From NCBI GenBank assembly GCA_009701715.1, contig WLJO01000023.1, positions 1 to 38,718 on the forward strand: DNA of 38,718 bases, read 5' to 3'. This stretch comes from Actinomycetota bacterium. Lineage in GTDB: Bacteria > Actinomycetota > Acidimicrobiia > Acidimicrobiales > Ilumatobacteraceae. How positions within the stretch are numbered: the stretch's first letter is position 1; each line of letters begins with the position of its first letter. The notes beneath the pieces are model-generated. The model ran no database searches. It saw only the letters and a program-made list of their open reading frames with translations, and was not told the DNA's origin. A program made the translations under genes and the position numbers. This document shows, one piece after another, positions 13,150 through 22,017 of this stretch.

Positions 13150-15216
13150 TTGACCCCCTTGCCGAACGACCTTGCTGCCGAACACACCCAGATCGTCCTC
13201 GAGCGGCTGGCCGGCGGGGGAGCGGTACCCCGGGGGGACCAGCTCGACGCTGTGCGGGCAATCATCGAGCCAGCGGCCCGCGTGCTCGTCGTGCAGGCCA
13301 CCGGCTGGGGCAAGAGCGCCGTCTACTGGGCAGCCACGTCTGCCCTGCGCTCCACCGGGGCTGGCCCCACGCTCGTGGTGTCGCCGCTGCTGGCGCTCAT
13401 GCGGGATCAGGTGAATGCGGCCACGCGTGCCGGCCTCCGTGCCGCCACGATCAACAGCACGAATATCGACGACTGGGACAGCGTGTTCAGGGCGCTCGAC
13501 AGTGACGAACTGGACGTGTTACTCGTGTCGCCCGAGCGCCTCGGTAACCCCCGGTTCGCAGCCCGGCTCGACCAACTGATGGCCCGCGTCGGACTGGTAG
13601 TGATTGATGAGGCGCACTGCATCAGCGACTGGGGATTCGACTTCCGGCCCGACTACCAGCGACTCGCCCGCGCACTGCTCGGAACTCCGACGGCGTCGGT
13701 GCTCGCCACCACCGCCACCGCGAACAGCAGGGTGGTCGCCGATGTCGAGTCGCAGTTGGGATCCGGGGCCGTCACGTTCCGCGGCACGCTCGCACGGACG
13801 TCGCTGCAGCTAGCGGTCGTGCCCGGGCTGGCGCCGCTGGAGCGCTATGCCTGGGTTGCCGATGCACTCCACACGCTCCCCGGCTCGGGGATCATCTACG
13901 TGCTGACCGTCGCGGAGGCAGAACGCCTGGCTGCGTTCCTGCAGTCCTGCGGCCACGAGGTGGCTGCATACAGCGGACAGCTGGAAGCCGAACAGCGCGA
14001 GCAGGTGGAGGATGCGCTCCGGCGCAACGAGGTGAAGGCGGTTGTGGCCACCAGTGCCCTCGGCATGGGCTACGACAAGCCGGACCTCGGATTCTGTATC
14101 CACGTTGGTTCGCCGTCCACCCCGGTCGCCTACTACCAGCAGGTGGGTCGTGCCGGTCGGGCGCTCGATCACGCCGTGGCCGTGCTGCTCTCATCGGACT
14201 CCGACGAGCGGATCTGGGACTACTTCGCCACAGCATCGATCCCCAATGCTGCGGACGTCGACAAGGTGCTGATCGCGCTGGCCGCCGGACCGCAGTCCAC
14301 GGTGGAGCTCGACAGCACCACCGGCGTGCGCCGAGGGCGGCTCGAGACACTGCTCAAGATCCTTGCCGTCGACGGTGTCGTAACCAAGGACGGAACCCGC
14401 TGGGCCTCCACCGGCGAGACCTACGTGCACAACACCACCAAGTGGGACACTCTCACGCGAATGCGTCGCGCCGAGGCAGACCTCATGCGGCAGTACGCGC
14501 ACGGGCGCGGCTGCCTCATGGCCTATCTGCAGCAGGCCCTCGACGACCCGTCGCCCGCACAGTGCGGCCGCTGCTCGGTGTGCACCGGGGCGCTGCCCCA
14601 GCCGGGCACCGCGCCGGCGGCGGAGTGGCTCGAGGCCGCCCGGGCATTCTCCCGGGGCGTGGACATTGTGGTCGAGCCCCGCAAGTTGTGGCCCCAGGGC
14701 GTCGCTCGTCGAGGAAGGATCGCTGGTCTGCTGGAGGGCCGGGCTGTTGCCTTTGCCGACGACCCCGGGTGGGCCGAGGCCCTGCGGGATCTCCAGCGAT
14801 CGGGCTACGGAACGCTTCCTGAGCCGCTCGTCGGTGGCGCCGTGGAGGTCCTGCGCCGCTGGGCGAAGGTGTGGTCACAGCGCCCCGCCGCTGTCGTCCC
14901 GGCGGCCGCATTCGGCGAGGAGGGCGAGGCAAACCGGCGTCTGGCCGCCGACATCGCCAAAATTGGCAGGCTGGAGGTGCTCGACGTATTGCGCTGGGAG
15001 GGTGAGGCGCTCGGCCCGGACCTGTCCAGCAGCCCGGCCGTTCGCCATCTCGAGTCCGCAATAGTGCTCGGCGCCCCGGTCGAACCCCTGCCCGGCCCGG
15101 TGCTGCTGTGTGCCGCCAGCATGCGGTCGGGTTGGGCCCTCACCGTATGCGCTGCTGTCCTGCACGAGGCAGGTGTGCGCGGTTCGATGCCGCTCGTGAT
15201 CCACCGACTGCCCTAA
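13150..15216 (+). CDS. RecQ-like ATP-dependent DNA helicase with phosphoribosyltransferase-like C-terminus
   Basis: A superfamily 2 helicase of up to 688 residues. The start is TTG 13150 or TTG 13159; neither has a decisive ribosome site. Walker A is QATGWGKS (about 49-56), the DEAH box with its aromatic loop is VIDEAHCISDWGFDFRPDY (from 151), and motif VI is QQVGRAGRALD (330-340). The RecQ zinc knuckle is present as Cys455, Cys472, Cys475 and Cys478. From ~500 on, the chain resembles the extra C-terminal domain of actinobacterial RecQ-like proteins (VEPRKLWPQGV, then GPVLL...SGW.LTV), which looks like a phosphoribosyltransferase fold. The usual two Asp of its PRPP loop are replaced (LLCAASMRSGW). 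The role is DNA unwinding in repair or recombination; the tail's role is unknown. Confidence 0.88.
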   Translation: MTPLPNDLAAEHTQIVLERLAGGGAVPRGDQLDAVRAIIEPAARVLVVQATGWGKSAVYWAATSALRSTGAGPTLVVSPLLALMRDQVNAATRAGLRAATINSTNIDDWDSVFRALDSDELDVLLVSPERLGNPRFAARLDQLMARVGLVVIDEAHCISDWGFDFRPDYQRLARALLGTPTASVLATTATANSRVVADVESQLGSGAVTFRGTLARTSLQLAVVPGLAPLERYAWVADALHTLPGSGIIYVLTVAEAERLAAFLQSCGHEVAAYSGQLEAEQREQVEDALRRNEVKAVVATSALGMGYDKPDLGFCIHVGSPSTPVAYYQQVGRAGRALDHAVAVLLSSDSDERIWDYFATASIPNAADVDKVLIALAAGPQSTVELDSTTGVRRGRLETLLKILAVDGVVTKDGTRWASTGETYVHNTTKWDTLTRMRRAEADLMRQYAHGRGCLMAYLQQALDDPSPAQCGRCSVCTGALPQPGTAPAAEWLEAARAFSRGVDIVVEPRKLWPQGVARRGRIAGLLEGRAVAFADDPGWAEALRDLQRSGYGTLPEPLVGGAVEVLRRWAKVWSQRPAAVVPAAAFGEEGEANRRLAADIAKIGRLEVLDVLRWEGEALGPDLSSSPAVRHLESAIVLGAPVEPLPGPVLLCAASMRSGWALTVCAAVLHEAGVRGSMPLVIHRLP

Positions 15217-15253
15217 CGCCGTGTGCGGAGCACGTCTCTGCCACGATACGGGG

Positions 15254-16276
15254 GTGGAACCCATCGGGGCCGAAGATCTTTTCGCCATCATCGACGAACT
15301 CAGGGAGTACGTGAGTGTGCACACCCCCGTGTTCGATGAGTCAGGTTTGATCATCGACGCCCGCCTGCACACGTGGAACCGTGCCTACGCCAGAGTGCGC
15401 GTGAGGCCGGTCGTTCTCGGCCAGTTGATGATGGAGGAGTATCACGACCCGCTCGACGCGATGGGCTACGTGAATCGCGCCTGGAACGAGGGTTCGGTAC
15501 AGCAAGTGTTCGAGTTCACACCCGAAACACGTGAGATCTACAGCCCGGACCGCCCGTTCGTCTTCCTCAACGTGCTCTGGCAGCGCGTAGGCAGCTTCGT
15601 CGTGGAGATAGGGACTGACTGCTCCGACCTGCGCGGTATGGAACTCGACCTGGAGAACCAGCGCTTTGCCGTTCTCGAGGCATCACGCGCGAGGACCATG
15701 GCCCAGCAGCGTGAGCAGATCGCACGGGACCTGCACGACTCCACGGTGCAGCAGCTGTTCGCTGCCTGTCTGTTCATCGAGTCGATGGTGGAGACACTCG
15801 ACACCGACACGACGGACACCGCCAAGCACGTCGTTTCCATCCTTGCGGGCGTGATTGAGGAGATCCGCCGGGAGGTGCTCGACCTCCGAAGCGTGACACC
15901 CACCGTGATCGAGGTGGAACTGAGGGACGCACTGCGGCCGATCGTGGACGCAACCGGCGTGCTGTGCACCGTGGTCGTCGAGGGAGCAGGCGAGTGTGAT
16001 CCCGAGATCCGCTCGAGCATGCGGGCGGTGGTGCGCGAGGCAGTGTCCAACGCCGTTCGCCACGGGGACGCCCAGAGCGTGCTCGTGTCCGTCATGCTCG
16101 ATGAGAACCGTGCGGAACTGATCATCGCGGACGATGGGCACGGGTTCGATACCGACGCGACCTTCTCGGCCGGGATCCTCGACATTCGTGCCCGGGCAGA
16201 GAAGTTCCGGGGCGAGGCGGAGTTCTTCTCGACAGCGCGTGGCACCACGATCAAGTGGCGCGTGCCGCTCCACTGA
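15254..16276 (+). CDS. Sensor histidine kinase (HisKA_3 / NarL-partner type), orphan
   Basis: A 340-residue kinase from GTG 15254; an earlier GTG at 15221 would add 11 unlikely residues directly after the helicase stop. The first ~125 residues look like a PAS-type sensing domain (VFDESGLIIDARLHTWNRAY near 27-46). The dimerisation helix carries the phosphoacceptor in EQIARDLHDSTVQQLF (His161). The ATPase part shows the N box REAVSNAVRHG (261-271) and G box ADDGHGF (292-298). There are no membrane helices, so it is cytosolic and probably senses an internal or diffusible signal. No response regulator gene is adjacent, although this kinase class normally pairs with a NarL-type regulator. It lies 37 bases after the helicase gene. 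Confidence 0.88.
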   Translation: MEPIGAEDLFAIIDELREYVSVHTPVFDESGLIIDARLHTWNRAYARVRVRPVVLGQLMMEEYHDPLDAMGYVNRAWNEGSVQQVFEFTPETREIYSPDRPFVFLNVLWQRVGSFVVEIGTDCSDLRGMELDLENQRFAVLEASRARTMAQQREQIARDLHDSTVQQLFAACLFIESMVETLDTDTTDTAKHVVSILAGVIEEIRREVLDLRSVTPTVIEVELRDALRPIVDATGVLCTVVVEGAGECDPEIRSSMRAVVREAVSNAVRHGDAQSVLVSVMLDENRAELIIADDGHGFDTDATFSAGILDIRARAEKFRGEAEFFSTARGTTIKWRVPLH

Positions 16277-16314
16277 GCAGGTACATCGGCTGGGTCATTG
16301 AGCCCCCGGTGCCG

Positions 16315-17766
16315 TCAGTCCGGGAAGGCGATCGGCCCGAGTTCGTTGCGGATCGCCCGGGCAACAGCCAGAGCGGTCCGGTCCTCCATGTACGGAGCAA
16401 CGATCTGCACGCCGATCGGCAGGCCGTCGGCGGACGTGCCGACCGGGATGACCGTGGCCGGCAGGTGCACCCCGCCGATCAACACCGTCCACCAAAGCAG
16501 TTCCATATACGGCCGCTCCACTCCGTCGACCAGCACGGTCCGTTCGGGGAGGCTGCCCGCCTGAGTGTGCGGGAATGCGTGCGTCATCGCCACCGGACAA
16601 ATCAGTGCGTCGTACTGCTGGAAGAAGGCCCGCCACTGCTCACGGAGGTGCTGGCGCACGACGTCGGCCGCCATCCAGTCCCGGTGCGTGGCCGTGAACG
16701 AGCCGAGGCTCGCAGCAACCTCCGGCGGTGTGTCCGGCGACGTTGCGATGGCGCGGTAGCGGGCGAAGTCCTCGTCGCCCATGGACGGAGCGGTAGCCGC
16801 TGCGACGAGCCACAGCGCGAGCTGTGACGACGCGTCGGCGTTGAGGTCCGGACGGGCGGAGCGGTTGACCTGCGCGCCGAGCGACTGGAGCACGTCGCCG
16901 GCCCGCTCGACCGCTGCCCGGACATCTGCAGAGACGGGGCAGGCATCGTCGTCGGACCAGACCGCAACGCGGAAGGCGTCGATGCGCTCGTGGCGGGGCA
17001 TGGGAAGCCGGTGCCCGATCGCCTGCGCTCGGTCCGGGCGGGGCGACGCAAGGATGTGCAGCAACAGTTCGAGGTCGTCCACCGAGCGCGCAAGCGGCCC
17101 GTGCACGTTGATGTCCGGCTCGACCATTCCGTAGTCGATGCGGTCGATGTACCCGCCGCACGGCACAAGGCCGTACGAGGGCTTGTGGCCGGCCACGCCG
17201 CAGAACGCTGCAGGGAACCGGATTGACCCGCCGATGTCGGTGCCGATCTCGAAGCCCGTGAACCCGAGCGCCACCGAGGTGGCCGCTCCGCCGGAGGACC
17301 CGCCGGGGGTGCGCGTGTGGTCCCACGGGTTGTTCGTGGTGCCGAAGATGTTGTTGTAGGTCTGGATATCGCCGGACCACCGGGGAACGTTCGTCTTCGC
17401 AAAGGGGATTGCGCCGGCCGAGCGCACGAGGGCCACCGCGTCGGCGTCCTTCGTCGGCACGTGATCGCCGTGTTCGATGGCGCCGCCTGTTGACCGCAGC
17501 CCACGCACGGCGAGTGCATCCTTCACAGTGATCGGGATGCCGTGGAGCGGGCGGGTATGCCTACCCGCCGCAGCCTCCGCGTCGGCCGCCTCGGCCGCCC
17601 GACGGCCGCTCTCGAGGTCCACGGTGACCACGGCATTCACTGCCGGGTTGAGCGTCTCGATCCGGGCAACGTAGTGGTCGAGCAGCTCACGAGAGGACAG
17701 TTCCTTGAGCGCGAGCAGATTGCGGAGCTCGACGAGGGACTTGTGGTGCAGGGGTAGTTCGCTCAC
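16315..17766 (-). CDS. Amidase, amidase-signature family
   Basis: A 483-residue serine hydrolase starting at GTG 17766. The Ser-cisSer-Lys triad is complete: Lys82 in HGIPITVKDAL, Ser157 in GGSSGG and Ser181 in GTDIGGSIR. The spacing of 75 and 24 residues matches fatty acid amide hydrolase and other signature amidases. It hydrolyses amides to acids and ammonia; GatA itself is unlikely because no gatB or gatC accompanies it. The N-terminal LVELRNLLALKELSSRELLDHY is the usual helix pair of the family. It follows cysE on the same strand by 54 bases and may be co-transcribed with it. Its stop lies 38 bases from the convergent kinase gene. The substrate is not predictable. Confidence 0.9.
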   Translation of the reverse strand: MSELPLHHKSLVELRNLLALKELSSRELLDHYVARIETLNPAVNAVVTVDLESGRRAAEAADAEAAAGRHTRPLHGIPITVKDALAVRGLRSTGGAIEHGDHVPTKDADAVALVRSAGAIPFAKTNVPRWSGDIQTYNNIFGTTNNPWDHTRTPGGSSGGAATSVALGFTGFEIGTDIGGSIRFPAAFCGVAGHKPSYGLVPCGGYIDRIDYGMVEPDINVHGPLARSVDDLELLLHILASPRPDRAQAIGHRLPMPRHERIDAFRVAVWSDDDACPVSADVRAAVERAGDVLQSLGAQVNRSARPDLNADASSQLALWLVAAATAPSMGDEDFARYRAIATSPDTPPEVAASLGSFTATHRDWMAADVVRQHLREQWRAFFQQYDALICPVAMTHAFPHTQAGSLPERTVLVDGVERPYMELLWWTVLIGGVHLPATVIPVGTSADGLPIGVQIVAPYMEDRTALAVARAIRNELGPIAFPD

Positions 17767-17820
17767 GCCCTCAACCTAATGGGCTTGCTGTGCGGGAGCC
17801 GCAGGACAGTGTCGGCGGGA

Positions 17821-18519
17821 TCAGATCGAGAAGTCGAGCCCGGACCAGACACCCTCGGTCGAGGGGCGAATGGCATCTGCCGAGGTGTGGCCGGTGACCG
17901 TGGTCTCGAGCTCGTCCACCCGCTTCAGGAGGGACTTGAGGCTGGCGCCCACGAGGTCCGGCAGCTCGACCTCGTCGAGGTCCGGTTCCGGCACCTCGGT
18001 GCTGGCACGGCTGCGCGACACGATCTGGCCGGGCACGCCGACGACGACGGAGTTCCTCGGCACGGGTCGCACCACGACTGCATTGGCCCCGATCCGGCTG
18101 TCCGCACCGATCTCGATGGCGCCGAGCACCTTGGCGCCCGCACCGATGATCACACGATCGCCGATCGTTGGGTGGCGCTTGCCCCGGTCCAGGGTGGTGC
18201 CACCGAGCGTGACGCCGTGGTACAGGGTGACGTTCTCGCCCACCTCGGCGGTCTCGCCGATTACGACACCCATACCGTGGTCAATGAACAGTCCCGGCCC
18301 CAGCGTTGCCCCGGGGTGGATCTCGATCCCGGTCCGGTTGCGAGCGAGCTGGGAGAGCATCCGCGCAAGGAAGCGGTGATCCTGCTTCCAGAGACGGTGT
18401 GCAACCCGGTGCACCCACACAGCATGCACACCCGGGTACAGCAGGGCAACCTCGAGGGAGGAGCGCGCTGCCGGGTCGCGATCACGCGCCGCCGCGAGGT
18501 CACGGCGCCAGGTGCTCAT
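17821..18519 (-). CDS. cysE: Serine O-acetyltransferase, short form
   Basis: A 232-residue enzyme that acetylates L-serine with acetyl-CoA, the first step of cysteine synthesis. ATG 18519 is chosen because it overlaps the cysK stop as TGATG and gives the short N-terminus [21 protein letters not shown] typical of CysE. The left-handed beta-helix hexapeptides are clear: [18 protein letters not shown], then [20 protein letters not shown] and TLGGT. The catalytic His and Asp are within the IDHG motif, and the acetyl-CoA site is near KRHPTIGD. The C-terminus is extended by about 50 residues ending ...VWSGLDFSI, so docking into CysK through a terminal Ile remains possible. The protein lacks the long N-terminal domain of enterobacterial CysE. 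Confidence 0.93.
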   Translation of the reverse strand: MSTWRRDLAAARDRDPAARSSLEVALLYPGVHAVWVHRVAHRLWKQDHRFLARMLSQLARNRTGIEIHPGATLGPGLFIDHGMGVVIGETAEVGENVTLYHGVTLGGTTLDRGKRHPTIGDRVIIGAGAKVLGAIEIGADSRIGANAVVVRPVPRNSVVVGVPGQIVSRSRASTEVPEPDLDEVELPDLVGASLKSLLKRVDELETTVTGHTSADAIRPSTEGVWSGLDFSI

Positions 18520-19457
18520 CAATCGGCCAGGTCGGCGAACAGCGCAGTGCTGAGATAACGCTCGCCGAACGAGGGGATGATGACGACGATGCGCTTGCCG
18601 GCATTCTCCGGGCGCTTGGCGATCTCGATGGCTGCCCACGTTGCCGCACCGGAGGAGATGCCGACGAGCAGGCCTTCCTCCCTCGCCATGCGGCGTGCCG
18701 TTGCGAACGCGTCCTCGTTGGCGACGGCGATGACCTCATCGAGCACGGTGGTGTCGAGGTTCTTCGGGATGAAGCCGGCGCCGATGCCCTGGATCGGGTG
18801 CGGGCCTTTCTGGCCGCCGGAGATGACGGGCGACGCGGCGGGTTCGACGGCGACAATCTTGATGTTCGGGTTCTTGTCCTTGAGCGCGTGACCGATGCCG
18901 GTGATGGTGCCGCCGGTGCCGACGCCACCGACGAGGAAGTCGACCTTGCCGTCGGTGTCGCGCCAGATCTCCTCGGCAGTGGTGGCCCGGTGGATCGCCG
19001 GGTTCGCCGGGTTCTCGAACTGCTGGGGCATGAAGTACTTCGCTGGGTCGCTGTTGGCGATCTCTGTCGCTTTCCCGATGGCCCCGCCCATTCCCTCGGG
19101 TCCCGGTGTCAGCAAGAGTTCGGCGCCGTACGCACGCAGCAGCATGCGGCGTTCCTTGCTCATCGTCTCGGGCATGGTGAGGATGATCTGGTAGCCGCGT
19201 GCTGCCGCCACCATCGCGAGCGCGATGCCGGTGTTGCCGCTCGTGGGCTCAACGATCACCATGCCGGGCTTGAGCCTGCCGGACTGCTCGGCGTCGTCGA
19301 TCATGGCGGCGCCGATCCGGTCCTTCACGCTGTGAGCCGGGTTGTAGAACTCCAGCTTCGCAACCACCTCGGCGCCTGCACCGTCGGTGACCCGGTTGAT
19401 GCGGACGAGAGGGGTATTCCCGATGAGTGCGGTGACGTTGTCGGCGATCTTTGCCAT
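18519..19457 (-). CDS. cysK: O-acetylserine sulfhydrylase (cysteine synthase)
   Basis: A 312-residue PLP enzyme making cysteine from O-acetylserine and sulfide. The PLP lysine is Lys45 in [11 protein letters not shown], the substrate loop is [11 protein letters not shown] (71-81), and the phosphate-binding loop is [10 protein letters not shown] near 175. It starts at ATG 19457 after AGAGGAG, a strong ribosome site 2-3 bases from the start. It is first in the pair with cysE, which it overlaps by one base; this order is common in actinomycetota. A CCGAC-N7-GTCGG palindrome lies 48 bases upstream and may control the pair. All active-site motifs are intact and length is normal. Confidence 0.95.
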   Translation of the reverse strand: MAKIADNVTALIGNTPLVRINRVTDGAGAEVVAKLEFYNPAHSVKDRIGAAMIDDAEQSGRLKPGMVIVEPTSGNTGIALAMVAAARGYQIILTMPETMSKERRMLLRAYGAELLLTPGPEGMGGAIGKATEIANSDPAKYFMPQQFENPANPAIHRATTAEEIWRDTDGKVDFLVGGVGTGGTITGIGHALKDKNPNIKIVAVEPAASPVISGGQKGPHPIQGIGAGFIPKNLDTTVLDEVIAVANEDAFATARRMAREEGLLVGISSGAATWAAIEIAKRPENAGKRIVVIIPSFGERYLSTALFADLAD

Positions 19458-19504
19458 TGCTGCTCCTCTGTGCGAGACCGGTGTGGAACCGTTCCCCTAT
19501 TAAA

Positions 19505-19521
19505 CCGACAAACTTAGTCGG
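19505..19521. promoter_or_regulatory. Palindrome upstream of cysK, candidate sulfur-regulator operator
   Basis: CCGAC-AAACTTA-GTCGG is an inverted repeat with 5-base arms in the only intergenic space before cysK, flanked by A/T-rich bases (TTAAA and ATTT), unlike the G/C-rich surroundings. Its shape and size recall operators of Rrf2-type regulators that control iron-sulfur or cysteine genes. No such regulator is in the window, so this is an inference from position and symmetry. Confidence 0.45.
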
Positions 19522-19567
19522 ATTTCTAGAGGGAGTTTCCGGATCGGCCGCCGCCCGGCGGCGCCGG

Positions 19568-21121
19568 CTATCCGTGGTGGCCCTGTTCGGCGCCCGCATG
19601 GCTGACGCTGCGCGGGAGGTAGCGCAGGACGAGCACAGAGGCAATGAGGGCAACCACTCCGCCGATCGTGGTGGCGAGGTGCAGCGAGTCGAGGAAGGCG
19701 TGCCGCGCCCCATCGACCAGGTTCTGGGCCTGGGCACCAGTAAGTCGCTCCGCGACGTTGACGGACCCCTCGAGCGACGAGGTCGCCATCTTGCGGTCGT
19801 CGCCGCCGACTCCGGCAAGCAGCCCGGCAACCTTGGTGGCGAAGTGCGAGGCAGCAATGCTGCCCATCACCGCAACGCCGAGTGCTGCACCGAGTTCACG
19901 CGTGGCGTCGTTCATCGCAGACCCCATGCCGGCCCGGCGAGGCGGTACCGCGCTCATGATCGCCGCTGTGAGCGGCCCAACCGACAGCGCGACCCCGCCC
20001 GCCATCAGCATGAAGGCCACGAGTGGGACGATGTAGGGCGAGTTCGCGTTCATGGTGCGCATCGTGAACATGGCCGACGACAGGATGGCGAGACCGAGCC
20101 CGACGCAGCGGTTCGCACCGAGGCGGGCGGTGATCTTCGGCGTCTGAAAGCCGAGGATGAGCATGACCGGCGACATCGGGAGGAAGCGGAGCGAGGCACT
20201 GAGCGGGCTGAGGCCGAGGATCAACTGGAAGTACTGGGTCTGGAGGAAGAACGCTCCGTACATCGCGGAGAACAGCAGGATCATCCCGACCGTGCCGGTG
20301 GTGAAGGTGGGGATCTTGAACAGCGCAACGTCGAGCATCGGCTCCTTCGCTCGGCGCTCCCAGCCAACGAATGCGAGCAGGAGCACGGCGGCAGCGCCGA
20401 ACCACAACATGGTCCCCGTGCTTGCCCAGCCCTTCTCCGGCGCCTGGATGAGCCCGAACACCAGGGTGACGATGCCGACCGTCGACAGGATGAACCCCGG
20501 AGGGTCCAGCTTGCCGTGGCTCGGGTCCTTGGACTTCGGCAGGAGCCTCCCGCCGCTCACGAGGGCGAGGACGATGATCGGCACGTTCACGAGGAACACC
20601 GATCCGTACCAGAAGTGGCCGAGCAGCCAACCGCTGAAGATCGGTCCGAGCGTGCCGCCCACACCGCTCACGCTCGCCCACATGGCGATCGCTTTCTGGC
20701 GCTCCTGTGGCGGGAAGATGTTGACGAGGATCGAGAGCGTTGACGGCATTACGAATGCCGCCGCCAGTCCCATGAGCCCACGGCAGAGGATCAACTGCAT
20801 CATCGAGTGCGACTGCGAGGCAAGGACGCTGCCGACGAGGAAGATGACGAGGCCGACCTGCAGCGCACCCTTGCGGCCGAACCGGTCGCCGATCGCTGCG
20901 GACGTGAACAGCAGGCCGGCAAACACCAGCGAGTAGATCGCTACCACCCACTGCAACTGGGAGTTGGTGGCATCCAGCCTCTTTGCGAGCGTGGGGATGA
21001 CCACGTTGAGGCTCGTGTTGCCCACCACCACGATGAGCAGGCTGAGGCACAGGGACCAGAGGGCGAACCACCGCTTCTCGTACAACCCGGACGATGTGCT
21101 CTTGTCCGCCGTGAGTGTCAC
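19568..21121 (-). CDS. MFS drug-efflux-type transporter, DHA2 (EmrB/QacA) family
   Basis: A 517-residue inner-membrane protein with about 14 helices. It starts at GTG 21121, 7 bases after AAGGAGG, a near-perfect ribosome site. Helix 1 is followed by NTSLNVVIPTLAKRL and WVVAIYSLVFAGLL, standard for DHA2; motif A is GDRFGRKGALQVG and motif C is SGVGGTLGPIFSGWLLG. These proton-driven antiporters export hydrophobic drugs, dyes or metabolites. A perfect 17-base palindrome lies 29-45 bases upstream, so it is probably repressed by a MarR/TetR-type regulator encoded elsewhere. The SDR gene precedes it on the same strand by 72 bases and may share its transcript. Confidence 0.92.
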   Translation of the reverse strand: MTLTADKSTSSGLYEKRWFALWSLCLSLLIVVVGNTSLNVVIPTLAKRLDATNSQLQWVVAIYSLVFAGLLFTSAAIGDRFGRKGALQVGLVIFLVGSVLASQSHSMMQLILCRGLMGLAAAFVMPSTLSILVNIFPPQERQKAIAMWASVSGVGGTLGPIFSGWLLGHFWYGSVFLVNVPIIVLALVSGGRLLPKSKDPSHGKLDPPGFILSTVGIVTLVFGLIQAPEKGWASTGTMLWFGAAAVLLLAFVGWERRAKEPMLDVALFKIPTFTTGTVGMILLFSAMYGAFFLQTQYFQLILGLSPLSASLRFLPMSPVMLILGFQTPKITARLGANRCVGLGLAILSSAMFTMRTMNANSPYIVPLVAFMLMAGGVALSVGPLTAAIMSAVPPRRAGMGSAMNDATRELGAALGVAVMGSIAASHFATKVAGLLAGVGGDDRKMATSSLEGSVNVAERLTGAQAQNLVDGARHAFLDSLHLATTIGGVVALIASVLVLRYLPRSVSHAGAEQGHHG

Positions 21122-21149
21122 GGGGTGTCCTCCTTGATCGTGAACCGTG

Positions 21150-21166
21150 CCAATTGTAGCAATTGG
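21150..21166. promoter_or_regulatory. Perfect palindrome upstream of MFS exporter, candidate operator
   Basis: CCAATTG-TAG-CAATTGG is a perfect inverted repeat with 7-base arms in the 72-base gap between the SDR and the exporter gene. Such A/T-rich palindromes before efflux genes are typical binding sites of MarR-type repressors. No repressor gene is adjacent. It could alternatively act as an RNA hairpin in the exporter leader, but no T-run follows it. Confidence 0.5.
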
Positions 21167-21193
21167 TTGCTCAGGACAAGTATTTCCCCTCGA

Positions 21194-21961
21194 TCAGGAG
21201 GGGAACGCGTCGGGCGCGAGCCCAGCCGTTTCCCCTCCGTCGGCGACGAACTCGGCGCCGGTGGAGAAACTCGACTCGTCGCTCGCCAGGAACACGACAA
21301 GCTGTGCGAGTTCGTCGGACTTGCCGGGGCGGTGCATCGCAACGTGGCGCTGTGCAGCGGGCAGGCCCTCGGTCATCGGGGTCGCCACGAGGCCGGGGTG
21401 CACCGAGTTGCAGCGGATGCCGTGCGCAGCGAGATCGAGCGCAACGGACTTGGTGAGGCCACGGACCCCGAACTTCGAGGCGTTGTACCCGGGTAGTGCG
21501 GAGTACCCACGGAGTCCGGCCGTGGAGGAGATGTTGATGATGGAGCCGGGGGCGGAGTCCTTCATCGCGGGCACCGAGGCCCAGATGCCGTTGAAGACCC
21601 CGGTCAGGTTCACCGCGATCACGGTGTCCCACTGCTCGGGTGTGTACCTGTCGATGGGCGCGAAGTTCACGATGCCAGCATTGTTGATCAGCACGTTGAG
21701 CGAGCCGAACGCAGCGACGGTGGCGGCAACAGCAGCCTTCCACTGGTCACGGTCGGTGACGTCGAGGTGCACGAACCGCGTGGCGTCACCGAGTTCGGCC
21801 GCGAGGGCCCGGCCCGGCTCGTCGAGCACGTCGGCGATCATCACCCTTGCGCCCTGGGCGACCATCGCCCGGGTGAACGCTGCACCCATGCCTCGGGATC
21901 CACCCGTGACGAGGGCAACCTTGCCGGTGAGACGGGAACCTGCTGCAGACGAAGTGGACAT
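21194..21961 (-). CDS. Short-chain dehydrogenase, similar to steroid dehydrogenase FabG3
   Basis: A 255-residue NAD(P)-dependent oxidoreductase. The Rossmann loop is TGGSRGMGAAF, then HLDVTD, NNAG, and the catalytic Ser-Tyr-Lys in ISSTAGLRGYSALPGYNASK. The ending SVHPGLVATPMTE and LASDESSFSTGAEFVADGG closely resembles mycobacterial FabG3, annotated as a 3-alpha/20-beta-hydroxysteroid dehydrogenase. That suggests a steroid- or terpenoid-like alcohol/ketone substrate, although SDR substrates are poorly predicted from sequence. It starts at ATG 21961, divergent from the acetyltransferase gene by 56 bases. It is followed on the same strand by the MFS exporter. Confidence 0.88.
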   Translation of the reverse strand: MSTSSAAGSRLTGKVALVTGGSRGMGAAFTRAMVAQGARVMIADVLDEPGRALAAELGDATRFVHLDVTDRDQWKAAVAATVAAFGSLNVLINNAGIVNFAPIDRYTPEQWDTVIAVNLTGVFNGIWASVPAMKDSAPGSIINISSTAGLRGYSALPGYNASKFGVRGLTKSVALDLAAHGIRCNSVHPGLVATPMTEGLPAAQRHVAMHRPGKSDELAQLVVFLASDESSFSTGAEFVADGGETAGLAPDAFPS

Positions 21962-22017
21962 TGCGCCAGAGTACGACGGAGGGCGGCGGGCCGAAAGGGG
22001 CTGCGATACTCGTTTTC

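Noticed and set aside
11004-13313. Minus-strand open frame of 769 codons with regular Pro/Ser-rich repeats.
   Set aside because: It mirrors the repeat gene on the plus strand, whose signal peptide, ribosome site and repeat conservation make it the real one.
21186-21203. CCCCTC-GATCAG-GAGGGG inverted repeat around the SDR stop codon.
   Set aside because: It overlaps coding sequence and is not followed by a T-run on either strand; a regulatory role cannot be supported.
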